Origin: Liquidambar formosana | Lineage: Eukaryota > Streptophyta > Magnoliopsida > Saxifragales > Altingiaceae | Direction of reading: 5' to 3' | NCBI GenBank assembly: GCA_039720395.1 | Contig: CM077826.1 | Coordinates: 25,562,430-25,626,429, forward strand | DNA length: 64,000 nucleotides | Part shown: one piece after another, positions 24,312 to 36,200 of the stretch | How positions within the stretch are numbered: position 1 is the stretch's first letter | How the letters are laid out: each line of letters starts with the position of its first letter | Program-made: the position numbers and the translations under genes | Notes under the pieces: generated by a model | What the model was told of the DNA's origin: nothing | The model's input: only the letters and a program-made list of their open reading frames with translations | The model's database searches: none

Positions 24312-25904
24312 ATGGATATGCATCTCCATCATCATCACCACCAACACCACCATCCCCTCTGCCCTATAAGCGTAGGTCCTGGTGATGAGAAGTACTCTTT
24401 CTCGCCGTCTCCGTCTGCATCGCCGCCCTTCTCGCCGCCACTTTCGAGCCAAACGTCCGCCGAAAACATCCCTCTTCTACAATTGTCCAGCCCCAATTCT
24501 ACGGTGCCGTTGACGTTTTCACTGGATCGGCGTCGAGAGCCTGATAAATTGGATTCCCAAAGCTGTTGCCTAAAGGACTTGTAAGCCCTCTTTCTACATC
24601 TCTCAAGTAAATTCAGTTACCCCATTCTTCTACATTGTCTTTATTATTATTATTGTTGTTGTTACAATCTTGTTGAATCTCCATTTTATGAACCAATTTT
24701 TGTGTTCAAACTTTTGAGAACAGTAGAACAATTTCCAGTTCCTTGACATGTCCAATAGTGGTTAATTTATGTAGACTCATTTGTCACACACACAAAGCAC
24801 TCAATCTGTGGAAAGCCAAAACTGAGTCCTGATCAGCGTCTAGCCTGTCAAAAAACATAGCTTAGGAAAGTTAGGAAAGTTATTCTCTCTCTCTCTCTCT
24901 CTCTCCCCAACCCTTCTCTCCCAACCTTTCTCTCTCTCTCTCTCTCTATGTGGCATATATTGACCGGTAGGTTTTACTTTGTCAGTATGCCTCAAAAGAA
25001 ACACAGGATTGCCATCACGATTCCTTTGAAATCCGAACCATCCAAGCATAAAGTCAAAAAAGTGATGCAAATCCGTAAGTACTATTAAGGGGAACTACCT
25101 CGGAGTAATACATGACTGGTAGGAATGAAATGCTACCTACTCTTTAGCGCTTAGAACTCAATCGTGGTGGGATCTACATTTTCATCTTGACATGGATGCA
25201 TGGGATTTCTTACAAATTAGTTGTAGATTGATAAGGGGGCAATGCTTCTTGGTCACTATGTGGAGTCACCTATTACACACCTACTTTGTGTAACCAAAAA
25301 AAGTAATAACACCTTCCCTCTTCCCTAAATCCACCCCCCCCCCCCCAAACCAAAAATAAATAAATAACAACCAAAAAGAAAAGGGAAAAATTCCTTGAAC
25401 TGGTCACTCCTGATTCCTGAATTATGGATGGTATGTTTTGGACCCCATTAAAAAAAGGGGTGGGTGGAAGATTGGAAGAATAAGGTTTTCCCACTAATCA
25501 GTCTTTGAGAGTTGATAGGATATAACAATGTAATCAGCTGGCACATTTTCGAAAACTCCAAACTGGTCACTTTTATTATTGTTATTACTATAATTTGTCA
25601 ACATCTCTTCTGTATTATCAATTTAGTATTTTAAACTAGAACCCAAAAAAAAAAAGGTTATTTCAAAAACCAAACGTAGAGCCAAATTGTAAAAATTTTC
25701 ACATGTAGATTAATCGGCTCAAGCAACCTGTTAATTAGAGGACTTGGATCTTCTATAGGTTTTTTTTCCTCTAAGGCTTTCATGTCCTATAATTCTACTG
25801 TTTTATCAACCGGAAGAGAGTAATTCTACTATTTTCTCTATTTGAAACGCAGGTTGGAATGGTTCTTTCAAAGATGCTGCAGTTGCTGTACTATTCTCTC
25901 TTAA
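24312..25904 (+). CDS. Small His/Ser/Pro-rich protein with Cys-rich C-terminus, 2 exons, 106 aa
   Basis: Exon 1 is 24312-24580 and exon 2 is 25853-25904, joined by a GTAAGC donor and an AAACGCAG acceptor. The join keeps the frame and ends at TAA (25902-25904). The N-terminus is MDMHLHHHHHQHHH, then a Ser/Pro-rich disordered segment (about residues 28-75), then a compact tail CCLKDLLEWFLQRCCSCC at about residues 85-102. That tail is an amphipathic Leu-rich stretch bounded by Cys clusters, which could be lipid-modified (S-acylation) or bind metal; both are inferences. A GA-rich leader precedes the ATG. There is no signal peptide and no full membrane helix. I do not recognise the family. The conserved look of the spliced tail, absent from the unspliced frame, is the main argument that it is real. 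It is divergent from DWF5 and convergent with MED8. Confidence 0.5.
24883..24950. repeat. (CT)n microsatellite
   Basis: Two CT runs separated by a C-rich bridge, inside the presumed intron of the small gene. Confidence 0.85.
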
Positions 25905-26440
25905 CCAACGCAAAGATACTGCAGGTAGTCTCTGTTGTTGGTCTCTCTGAATCTTCCATCCAACTCCCACAAGAACCACAAGCAGCAGTCAAAACACTCC
26001 TCAAAAGCTCTCCCCCTAGGATTTTTTGGGGCACTGATTTTATTTTTATTTATTTTTATCTTATTACCTTTTCTAACAAATGTACTGACGCATTACAATT
26101 CATAGGGTCTGTGCTAACCTCAAAAATGTGCCTCCACCACAATTGCCTTGTACTAGGAATTGTAACAAAATTCTTGAAATGCTCATGACACCGTAATTCA
26201 TTCTTCTTAGATTTTCCCAAAGTAATTGCCGATATTTCACAACAAATTCTTGAATTCCAAATTATGTTGACGCCGAAAGGTTGCCATATCGCAAGCATGT
26301 TTGCATGCCATGAATAAAACCAATTCAGGATTTTCTAGGAATTTCATTTGATTCCTATTTGGTGGCATAAAACGGGCAGTATAAATGAAAAATGCTTACA
26401 AAATATTTACGTTATTTCAATTAGTAAGTCTTATCTTCTA
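25905..26440. other. 3' flank of the small gene
   Basis: Probably the 3' UTR and downstream DNA of the gene at 24.3-25.9 kb. A different frame stays open through part of it but has no recognisable protein character. Confidence 0.35.
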
Positions 26441-26449
26441 ATATTGCTG

Positions 26450-26605
26450 ATTTGGAGAAGCGTTGATATCCACTTGTCAAGTGAAAAATCTTGGGTTCAA
26501 ACTCAGAGAGAGAGCATTAATACTCATTTGTTGATATTAGGGGGATTAAAGATAAGAATGGATTCTATCAATTTTGAAAAAATGATAAAAATAAAAAATA
26601 AAATA
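26450..26605 (+). mobile_element. SINE copy 2 (shares a family with 19.6 kb)
   Basis: It contains GGGTTCAAACTC, a good match to a polymerase III B box, then 'attaatactcatttgttgatattaggggg' and an A-rich AAAATAAAATAAAATAAAA end. The block order matches the copy at 19.6 kb. Confidence 0.5.
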
Positions 26606-27208
26606 AAATAAAAGCAAGTCCTATCTTGGATCAATAATTAATTTGTGAATGTCTGACCCTCAAAACCTCAATATGGCACATTGGCAATGAAAAATTGAGG
26701 ATGCTGAGATTGATGAGTGCCAAGCAAAGCAAAGACAAGAAAGGAAGATAAGAACAAATTGGGAACAAGATGGGAGTTAAACTGATTGTTTGGTCATGAG
26801 CAGCAAAGATCAATGACCATAACCATGAGAGAGATGGTTTACAAGGCACCATAAGGGCAGCAGAAAGGATGTGACTTCATGTTGAGAGAACACATAATGG
26901 CTTGAGATTTAACTGAAAAAATGATCCAATTTCTAACCTAAGAACCACATTTTAAACCAACAAACATTCGAGGTTTTACCTAAAAAGGATGAGAATTACA
27001 ACCCCATTTTCGTAATGATATGTCACATTTCTTCTACACCAAAAAAAAAAAAAAAAAAAGGTGCTTTACAAGGTGATGACTAATTATAAAAATAAAAAAT
27101 AATTAAAAAAATTCACTGATATTATGCGATGAGCCCTAAAATTGGAAATGATTTAAACATTTTGATGAGCTAGGCTACCTTAGAGTTTAATATTAGGGTC
27201 TTACTGCA

Positions 27209-30200
27209 TTACTGCTGATTTGGCTGTCTCTGCTGTGTGAAATTCGGATGATTCTGTGGTGTGTTCTGGAGTGCTCCCATTCCAGATTGTAGATTCTGAG
27301 TATTTGCTGGCATGTTTCCGAATGCACCTTGTGAACCATGCTGCTGCTGCTGCTGCTGCTGGATAGGCATCATGCTACCAGGATTGGTTGCTCCCATGTT
27401 AAACACTGCAAGTAAAAGACCCAACTACATTTCAGCCCTAATATAGGCGTATCCACAATTATAGTTTTCATTGGACAAAGAGGATGAAACATGATGCATC
27501 TCATCCACTTTCCCTTCTCTTTGAAAGGGGAAAAATTAGTACATCAAGTTACACAAAAAGACAAAAGGGATTCATACTTTGATCACTCAGCATTTGGGAA
27601 GCATGACTTCGCTGGTGGTTGCCGCCAGATATTCCAAACTGATAACAGTAAATTGAGGATAAGAGAGTAAATAAGTACATCAATGCATCGTGTAACAGTA
27701 ATATTATGCCAAACCATATTTTCATTATCTGATACCCTGACACCAAACATGTCAAGAACCAAAATGAATGGCACCTCTGATCTCAATATAAAAAAAATAT
27801 ATATATATTAGATATGTGTGACAGGTCCAATTCTCCAATAGAACAACCATCCATGCGATCTTAAGTAGGGTAACGAAATAGGGTATATTGAGAATGGCAG
27901 ATCCCAGCGAGTAATGGAATTTAAAAACTTCCAATCAGAGGGACAAACCCTATTCCACCTATAGGGATGTCATTAATGAAAATTCCATTTTTTTTTTTTA
28001 GCTCCCAAAAAATGTAGACAGTGCACATAGGTCATTTTCTCCACACTTTGTGCTGACTGCTGGAAAGAGCACCAAAGTTAAACCATATAGAATGATAATG
28101 ATTCCAGGCAGCTATTTCAAAAACCTGATTAACTAGAATTCAAAACTAATATCTGTATTTCCAACTTGTCAAACAATTGTTTTTGGTATCCCAAAGCAGT
28201 AAGATTCATGGTGGTTCAGGGTTAAACTGAAACCAGGGTAGCCACCCTTTTTTACCACACTTGTGCTGCCTACAGGAATAAAACCACTATTGACTTCTAA
28301 AATAATTAGATTCAAAACATAAATCATTAAGATGTCAAAGTTATATTAACTCCATGCTTAAAACCTTTAGGACAGGACTCGAGCAAATTGGCACCATATG
28401 AAAGCTGTCGTCCAGAATCCATACCCTAGTGCATTAAACCCCCACCCCACAAAAGAGAGAATAAAAAAAATAAAAAATAAAGAGGGAAAACACATAGGTG
28501 AAGCACACTGAAAGCTAACCTGCATTCGTGGCAGAAGTGACTGTGATGTCATTGTAGCCGACATGTTCGAAATCTAGAAACAGGACAAGATATATATGAG
28601 ATTGCTGTACCCAAAAAATCTTTCCCAATTTCAAAAAGAATATCACTAAGTAACATTCGTCAACATGGTAACAGGCCTTTCAAAAGAAAACTATTCAGAA
28701 TGCAAGTAACTTTTTCCAAGATGAGCTAAATATTTTCAAGTGAACTTCCTAAATCACGAGATGGAGAAATCAGAATACCTAGTACAAAATAAAAGTAATG
28801 TAACAAATGCCGTCATTAACTGAAAGGATAAAAGAAAATAGATTTAACAATATAGAAAGAAAAACATGAACATTGCAAACTGACAAATAAAAATAAAAAG
28901 GAACAGATTGCAGGAGAAAACTTCAAAATGAACAGATTACAGACCAACAATTTCAAGAACTAACACTGGATATTCATTTAATATAATTCCAAATTAAAAG
29001 AAGAAAAAAAAAAATGCATAAATCCATGTTACCAGCCAACACAGAGGAACAGTGTTTGGAGATACTGGTACTTGAATCTCCGATGTTTTGTTCCAAACAA
29101 ATTGCAAAAAGAGTAGAAATCAAAACAATGTTCCAAAAGAAGTTTCTCAACTATGGCATCAGTCAGCCACTCATATCAGTATGAATTTAACAAAATGCAT
29201 TGTGCCTATGGACATAAATAGTTATGAAGAATAATTGATGATTACGCAAGAGCCATTACACAAAATAACAGAAAGGTGTACAACCCTACAAATCTAGAAC
29301 CAGCTTGCAAAAGATGGACAAAATACCATGTTCAAGCATTACAAAATGATTCATTGCTAAATGTAGAGACATTCAGCTAAACAAAAACATGTGAAAACAG
29401 CGCATCAATACCAAATAAGTTATACGAGAGAACTTCAAAAGTACCAATCCATCTGAAAAGCAAAATAAAATTAGAGTTTCTATAGAGAGAACAAAGTCCA
29501 AAAAATACGAGAAACTACTGAGTAATAAATCGTAGGAAATTATTAAGAAACAAACTTATGAGCCATAGATGCAACCTGATTATAGAAAAAGCAGAAATTG
29601 GACAAAGAAAGTAATTCAAATTAACCTACTGAATAAGGCTTGGAATTTGGCTAGAAGTCACTGAACCAAAATAAACAGATAGATCAATCATTTAAGATTA
29701 CTGTATCAACACAATCTTCCCCACACTTGAAGAATCAGTCTAAAATAGTCTCTTCCTCATACAATACAGCAAGCAAAATAAAGGAAAAAATTGGCATTTG
29801 TACTAATCAACTTCAGTGGTAATATATTCCATTGTGATAAAACCACAACTAGCAACTAGAATTAATGAATTATATCATAGAGACAAAGAAATGAAAACAA
29901 GGAACATAAAACAGGAAAAAGAAATATATATCTGACCATCTGGTTATTTGGTGTAGTCTGAGCAGCATTAAATAATGCACTGTTGGCAGTTCCAGAAAAC
30001 TGGCCTAAATGACGATTCAACTGATTTCCTTGGTTGAGTTGACTTTGGCTGATGCCATGCTGAATGTGCCCAGAAGACAACTGCCTACTCTGAAATTGCT
30101 GGTGCCCCAGTGGTTGAGAAAATTGCATCTGATGCTGTCCTTGTAACTGGTGAGGAGATCATTTTTAGTAAAACCAACAGAAAAATAAAAAATAAAATAA

Positions 30201-33200
30201 AGTGAAAGAAAAGTAAATAAATTGAAGCATGTGTGTCCTCACGTATATAATGGTCTCTCTGTGTGTTGTGTAGTGATGCAAAGCATGTTAAGAAGAGACG
30301 GAAGATTAGGGTTTAATTGGGATATTCGTTGTATGGGGATGATTTTAATTCATGAAGGGTAGTTTGGTTAAAAAATTTCTTTGGTTTTCTAGTTAGTAGT
30401 TCTTCAGTTACAGGATTTGTTAATTTCTATCATTGTTTAGAATTACTTGGGTCCTTTTTAGAGTTTAGGATGTCTTTGGCAAGAACTTTATGATTATAAG
30501 AAATTTTTATATATTTTGATGAAGTAAAAACTGTATAAAAAATCAGGAAAAAGGCATAGCCCATGTACCATGCATAAAAAATATAAACAAATAAAACTCC
30601 CACCTTTTTTATTTTTATTTTTATTTTTTATGATGAAGTGAATATTGTATTATAAACAAAAGGGCAAAGCCCAAGTACATATACCATATACAAGTTCTAG
30701 CAAAAGAAAGCCCCTAGCTATATATAGCCTTAGAAAATCTACAAAAGAAACAAAAGAGGTGTTGTGGTCAGTTGTGTAACTATGATACCACCAAAAAATG
30801 CCTTACAAAGGTAGACTTAAGCTCAATGATTGACCGTGCGCCAACCACACAATCACAAGTTTGCCCTTACGGCCTTACCAACTGGGCTACCCAAGGGTGG
30901 GTAAAGTCTAGAGTATGCCCACTAACTATTACACTCACCAAACTCATCTAATTCAACAATAACTCAGGGTTTTTATTATGTGATCATGCTAATTTTAGCA
31001 TTTCATGCAATGATATCAAGAATCCTTGCACTTGGACCTCTTTAGCACTTTAGTAATTAAAATATGGCATGCAAGTACAAATTAGGACATGACAATTAAT
31101 GGTGGCTTTACAATACCTATTTGGTGAAGTTATTTCGACAATCTAAGCATATTGAAATTTGAACCAACTAATTTTAACATGATCCTTCAAATGATCGTAA
31201 TTTTTTTGGAAAAAAAAAAATGCCAAGAGAAAGTTGTACAATCATACGGTCCCAAATTATCAAGATCATTATGATGTCTGCCATTGACATTTTGCTCATT
31301 AGGGGACATAAATGTGTAAAGCATGATCAGCTTCATACGCAATAGAATATGAAAAAGTTGGTTCCAATCCTTAGGAATCTATACTTCAAATCTAGGATGC
31401 AAGAGGCTTCCTATCTTGACATATTACAGGACACATTTGTATTTGCACATTCTTCCATTTTATTAAACTGACGAAATGATCAAAACAAACATTTTCTCAC
31501 AAAATCTCCCAGTACTTTCCCCATCCCCAGCAATGACAAGTCTCCAAAGCCAACATCTAGATGCTCAAAAATATGTAACTTGAATTTACTACAAATCTAC
31601 AAGATGAGAATGTTTAGATGGATGAGAATAACTCAAGATTGATTCTAAGGTTTTTTGGGGTCCAGTTGTTGATAGAGTTAGGAGAAGGTTGGAGGGGTGG
31701 AAGAGAGCCTTAAAGTCAAAGGGTGGCAGATTGGTTTTAATTCAGTCAAGTTCTGTCTAGCATTCCCACTTATTATCTCTCTTTGTTTAGGGTTCTAATT
31801 AAGGTTGCTCGTTCATTGGAGTAAGCTCATGAGAGATTTTTTATGGGAAGGTAGTGGGGAGGGTAAGAGAGACCATTTGGTTAGATGGGAGATTGTTTTG
31901 AGACCTAAAAATCATGGAAGGTTAGCTTTGGGAAATATTGTGGAAAGAAATATAGCTTTGAACTGGCAAGTGGTTGTGGAGGTTTGCTTTCAAGGGGGAT
32001 TCTTTATGGTATGCTATTATCAAGAGTAAGTACGGTCTACATGCTAATGGATGGGATGCTCAAACAAGTTCTAGGATGTCGGCCAAGAGTCCATGGAAAT
32101 TTATTTCCTAGGGGTTGGACAGGTTCTTGGAGTTCACTTCTTTGTCAGCTGGGAAAGGGGATAGAGTTCGATTTTCGGAATCATTGGAGGGGTGAAGCTT
32201 CTTTTTGTTCTCTATATCCCTCGGTTGTATAGACTTTCTTTGGCTCATAATGTTTCTATTTCATCCATGGTTTCTTCTGAATCTCAATCTTTTGGGTGGG
32301 ATTTCAAGTTCTTTTGTAATCTCAATGAGAATGAGAGTTTAGATTTAGCTTATTTGTTGGGTATTTTGGAAGGTTTTTTATTGAGTTTGTTTATTCCGGA
32401 TAAGAGGGTTTGGAATGCTAATTTATTCCGAATAAGAGGGTTTGGAATGCTAACCTTTCTGGGTTTGTTCTGTAAGTCTTATTTTGAGAAATTGATTGGT
32501 TCCTCTCATGTTCATTCTTGTTCTCCCTCAGACTTAATTTGGAAAGTGAGGGTGCCTCTCAAAGTTAAGGTTTTTGCTTGAACTGTGTTTCACAAGGAAA
32601 TCAATACTAATGATAGGTTTCAAAGAAGGAGGCCATCTCTTTTTGCATGCCCACAGTGGTGTATCATGTGCAGGGAGGCGGCTAAAATTGTGGGTCATTT
32701 ATTTTTACACTATTCTGTGACTTATAAGCTTTGGCAGAGGCTATTTAGTTTTGGTGAGGAGGCTTGGGTGATGCAAGGAGTTTTTTGATATAAAGTATTG
32801 GGGTTTGGGGAGGAGCAGGAAGGCTAGAACTCTATGGAATTGTGCTTTCATGGCAGTTTTCTAGGTTGTTTGGCTTGAGAGGAATGGGAGGATATTTTAG
32901 GATAAGGATTCTTCCTTGGCTGATCTATGGGATAAAGTGCACTTTTTGGGTTCTTTCTGGGCAAAGTCATCCAAGGATTTTGCTAACACTCTTTTATTCT
33001 TATTGAAAGTTGATTGCATAGTTATTAAACCCAGGACCGGACCAGCCGTTCCGACCGGTGAACCAGTGACCCAGGGCTTAGGCCGGTCCAGGTTTTCCAA
33101 TCAGATCGTTTTTGCAATCAAACCGCCTTAACCCGGAATAAACCGGTTAAACCGGACGGTTTTACTTTAAAATCATATCAAACCGGTCTAGTTGGACCGG

Positions 33201-36200
33201 TTCTCATATTTCATGGTGTTTAAAAAGCCTTCTTTTGCTAACGTTGGGAATAGAAACATGCACCTCTCAGAGCTTGTACAAGCTCTCAACCACTAGACCA
33301 TATCCTACTGATGTGAAATAACTTACAATATTAATTATTTAATGTCTAATATCTACAAATTCATATTTCATAACTATTTTAATTTTTTTATTATTTTTTA
33401 ATTATACAACCGGTCCAACCAGTAACCCGATGGTTGAACCAGTGACCCGGTGACCCGACCTCTACACAGGGTCAATGTCTGGTCCGGATTTAATAACTAT
33501 GGCTGATTGGAGGGCTGTGTGTAGCTAGTTTGTTAGTTAGTTTGATAGTCTTTGTTTTCTGGTTTTGTTTGTTTTGATTGTTTTTGCTGGGGTGGACTCC
33601 TGGTCCTCCCTTTCTCTTTCTCTTCCTTTTGTACTTTCATCTTTTGATTATTAATATATCTTTGTTGCTGATCAAAAAAATAACTCAAGATTGAAAGAAC
33701 TAAAATGACAGTACATGAGAGAACTACAGGGAAGCTCCATAGGTGACAAATTGGATTATCTAGTCATGTAAACCAAATGTGGTAGGGAAATCCAGGAGAA
33801 AACCCACAGGCCTAGATCATAGGCTTTGCTAAGAAGAAGAAAAGGAAAAACAAATGGAAAAGATGTCAACCAAATTTAATGATAATTACCAGAAGACGTG
33901 TGATATGGCTCCAATAGTATAATATTCATCTGGCCAACCCTATTTTTGGGAAGACTTGGGTAGCAAGGATAATAATGTTAATTACAAGCATAGATAAACA
34001 CATGCACGCACTCTAAAATATGCATACATGTCAAAGTGACTGCAATTATATGGAAGGGCTTCCTGAAGAAAAGAAAAGTCACACTACCTTAAAGAGTTCT
34101 TTTTAGGTGATTACATGCTCTTAACTCATAGTTTATTTTTTACTGTTTTTGCTGTTTCTTTAATTATGGTCTTTTTCCCCTTTTGCTGCTTGATTGGGTG
34201 GAAATCTCCTCCTCTTTGTACCTCACTCTTTCTAGCGAAAAAATTTCATTTCTTATTAAAAAAAGAGAAGAAGAAAGGAAAAAAGAGTTAACTACAAACT
34301 TACTGATTGAAACTTCTGCTGTGCCTGGCCCTGCAAATCATGGAGCTGCGGCAGCTGGCTCTGCAAAAAGAATATAATAGTTCAGATAGAAAAACTACAT
34401 GGGTGGGACCGAAAAGAGTTAAACACATGAATATTACAAAATAAAGATCAACTCGAGCCAATAGTTCAAAATTTTCAGAAAAGCAATGCTTTACATTCTG
34501 AAGTCAGATAAATAAAGCTGCAGGACTTTTAGATGTATGAGTAGAAATAGTAGGGGGAAAATAGTTCTACTCTATAGAGTAGACAAAGACTCATAGCTCT
34601 AAGAGAGCGAGAGAGAGAAAGAGAGAAAGAGAAGGCTTTGGGAATGATCTCCAAACTAATTAAGGTTTTAACTTGGGGGAATTTTAGATTGGTTGGGCTA
34701 TGGGAAAATAATTACAGTTAATACAAATTACTACTAACTTCTTAGTAAATGACTACTAACTTAACTAAGAATGACTACTAACTGAAATTATTTTCCCATA
34801 GCGCGACCAATCTAAAATTCCCCCTTTTAACTTTTAACGAACATTACCTAGTTTTTTCCCATCTTGTCTCAACTTTCAACTTTGAGCCATTTCAAAAATT
34901 TTGACATTCATAATTTTGGCCATATTCAATACAAAGCTTTCATTACTTCAACAAAGTTTTGAAGAACATTTCAACATCCTGACATTTCATTTTCTTATTT
35001 ACCAAAATTAAAGTTGATTTCTCTCTTTTGATTAATACAATTGTTTCTTATCAAAAATAAAATAAAAAATTAAAGTTGATGCCATAATGAATGTTGAAAC
35101 TGCATTCTCCATTCTCACTTAAGGAGAGAATAGAAATATAAAGGATATTGTATTATTCCTTTAGTCATTCAAAGGATGCGATGGCTTCAAAATTGCTTTT
35201 CATGAGTACTAAATCCAGAATGTAAGCAGGGGCAGAGATAGGGGGACCTGGCCAGCATGGTTCAAAGTCTCGGTCTCGGTCCCTGTCTCGTTTCGGTCTC
35301 ATTCATCTCGGTCTCACCCAACAAGTCTCGTCTCGGGCGAGATGCAACTTTACGCATGAAAAAAAGTTTGAAAAAATTCAAAAAAATCATAGAAAATTCT
35401 TAAAGAAATATGATGATTACATTGGAACCATCAAAAAAACAAAATAATGAACTCAATGCACATAATATGGTAACAAAACATAAAAATAGGCGCTAGTGCA
35501 CTAATATATAATGAAATAACACTATATTTATGTTTTAGATTAGAATATACACCCAAAGAACATAAATAAATTTCCTACATATCAATGATGGGTAAATAAC
35601 ATTACATATCATAAAGAAATTGACAAATAATTTTTTGGTTAGTAACATATTCCAAATAATATTCCAAATTATTTATGCGTACGTGTCATTGTGTTGCCCA
35701 AATAGTCATGCATTTTTTTGTTATTTTTAATTTTGGTTTTTATAAAAAAAATTTATAAATAAATAAATAAATAAAACCTGAACATGCTACTTTAAAAACA
35801 ACTACTCAGAAAAAATAATTTTGCAAATAATTTATGCATATTTATAAGTTCATGATGATTAAAAAAATGTTCTAACAAATTTCTAATTTAAAAAATCAGT
35901 ATTTTCAAAATTAAGAAAAAAAATATCATTTATTAAAAATAGTTTATCATTTATAAAATAAAAATTAATATATATTCTCACATCATGATTATTTGTATTT
36001 TTTTAAAAAGTGTAGGTCCATGAATATATAAGTTATTAATTGCAATTTAAAAGAAGAAAGAAAAAGAAAAAGAAAAAAAATAAATAGTTCCCAATTGAAT
36101 TCAGTGAAATACAACAATGGTTTAAAAAAGGGTTTACCAAAAAAAAATTATTAAAACACTTTAAGAAAACAATAAATAAACAAAATTTAAATAAATTTAA

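Larger units (their letters stand above)
31643..33678 (+). mobile_element. 5'-truncated LINE with 16-bp TSD, host of a hAT element
   Basis: Flanked by the perfect direct repeat AATAACTCAAGATTGA at 31627-31642 and 33679-33694. It lies antisense to MED8 in intron 8. Coding remnants are the thumb/connection region (LMRDFLWEGSGEGKRDHLVR, from about 31806) and zf-RVT (CIMCREAAKIVGHLFLH). The 3' end is TTGTTGCTGATCAAAAAA. It shares this family with the LINE in DWF5 intron 8. It is inactive: stops and frameshifts, a 32-bp tandem duplication at 32391-32454, and a hAT insertion at 33017-33501. Confidence 0.92.

Noticed and set aside
24246..24452. Arg-rich minus-strand frame opposite the small gene
   Set aside because: Antisense of the GA run and the Ser/Pro-coding exon; the spliced plus-strand frame is more coherent.
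25859..26188. 109-codon plus-strand frame starting MVLSKMLQLL
   Set aside because: It overlaps exon 2 of the small gene in another frame and runs into AT-rich DNA. The spliced frame with the Cys tail is preferred.
30825..30900. A genuine tRNA gene on the minus strand
   Set aside because: Only the A-box/D-arm half is tRNA-like; acceptor stem, anticodon arm and B box cannot be paired.
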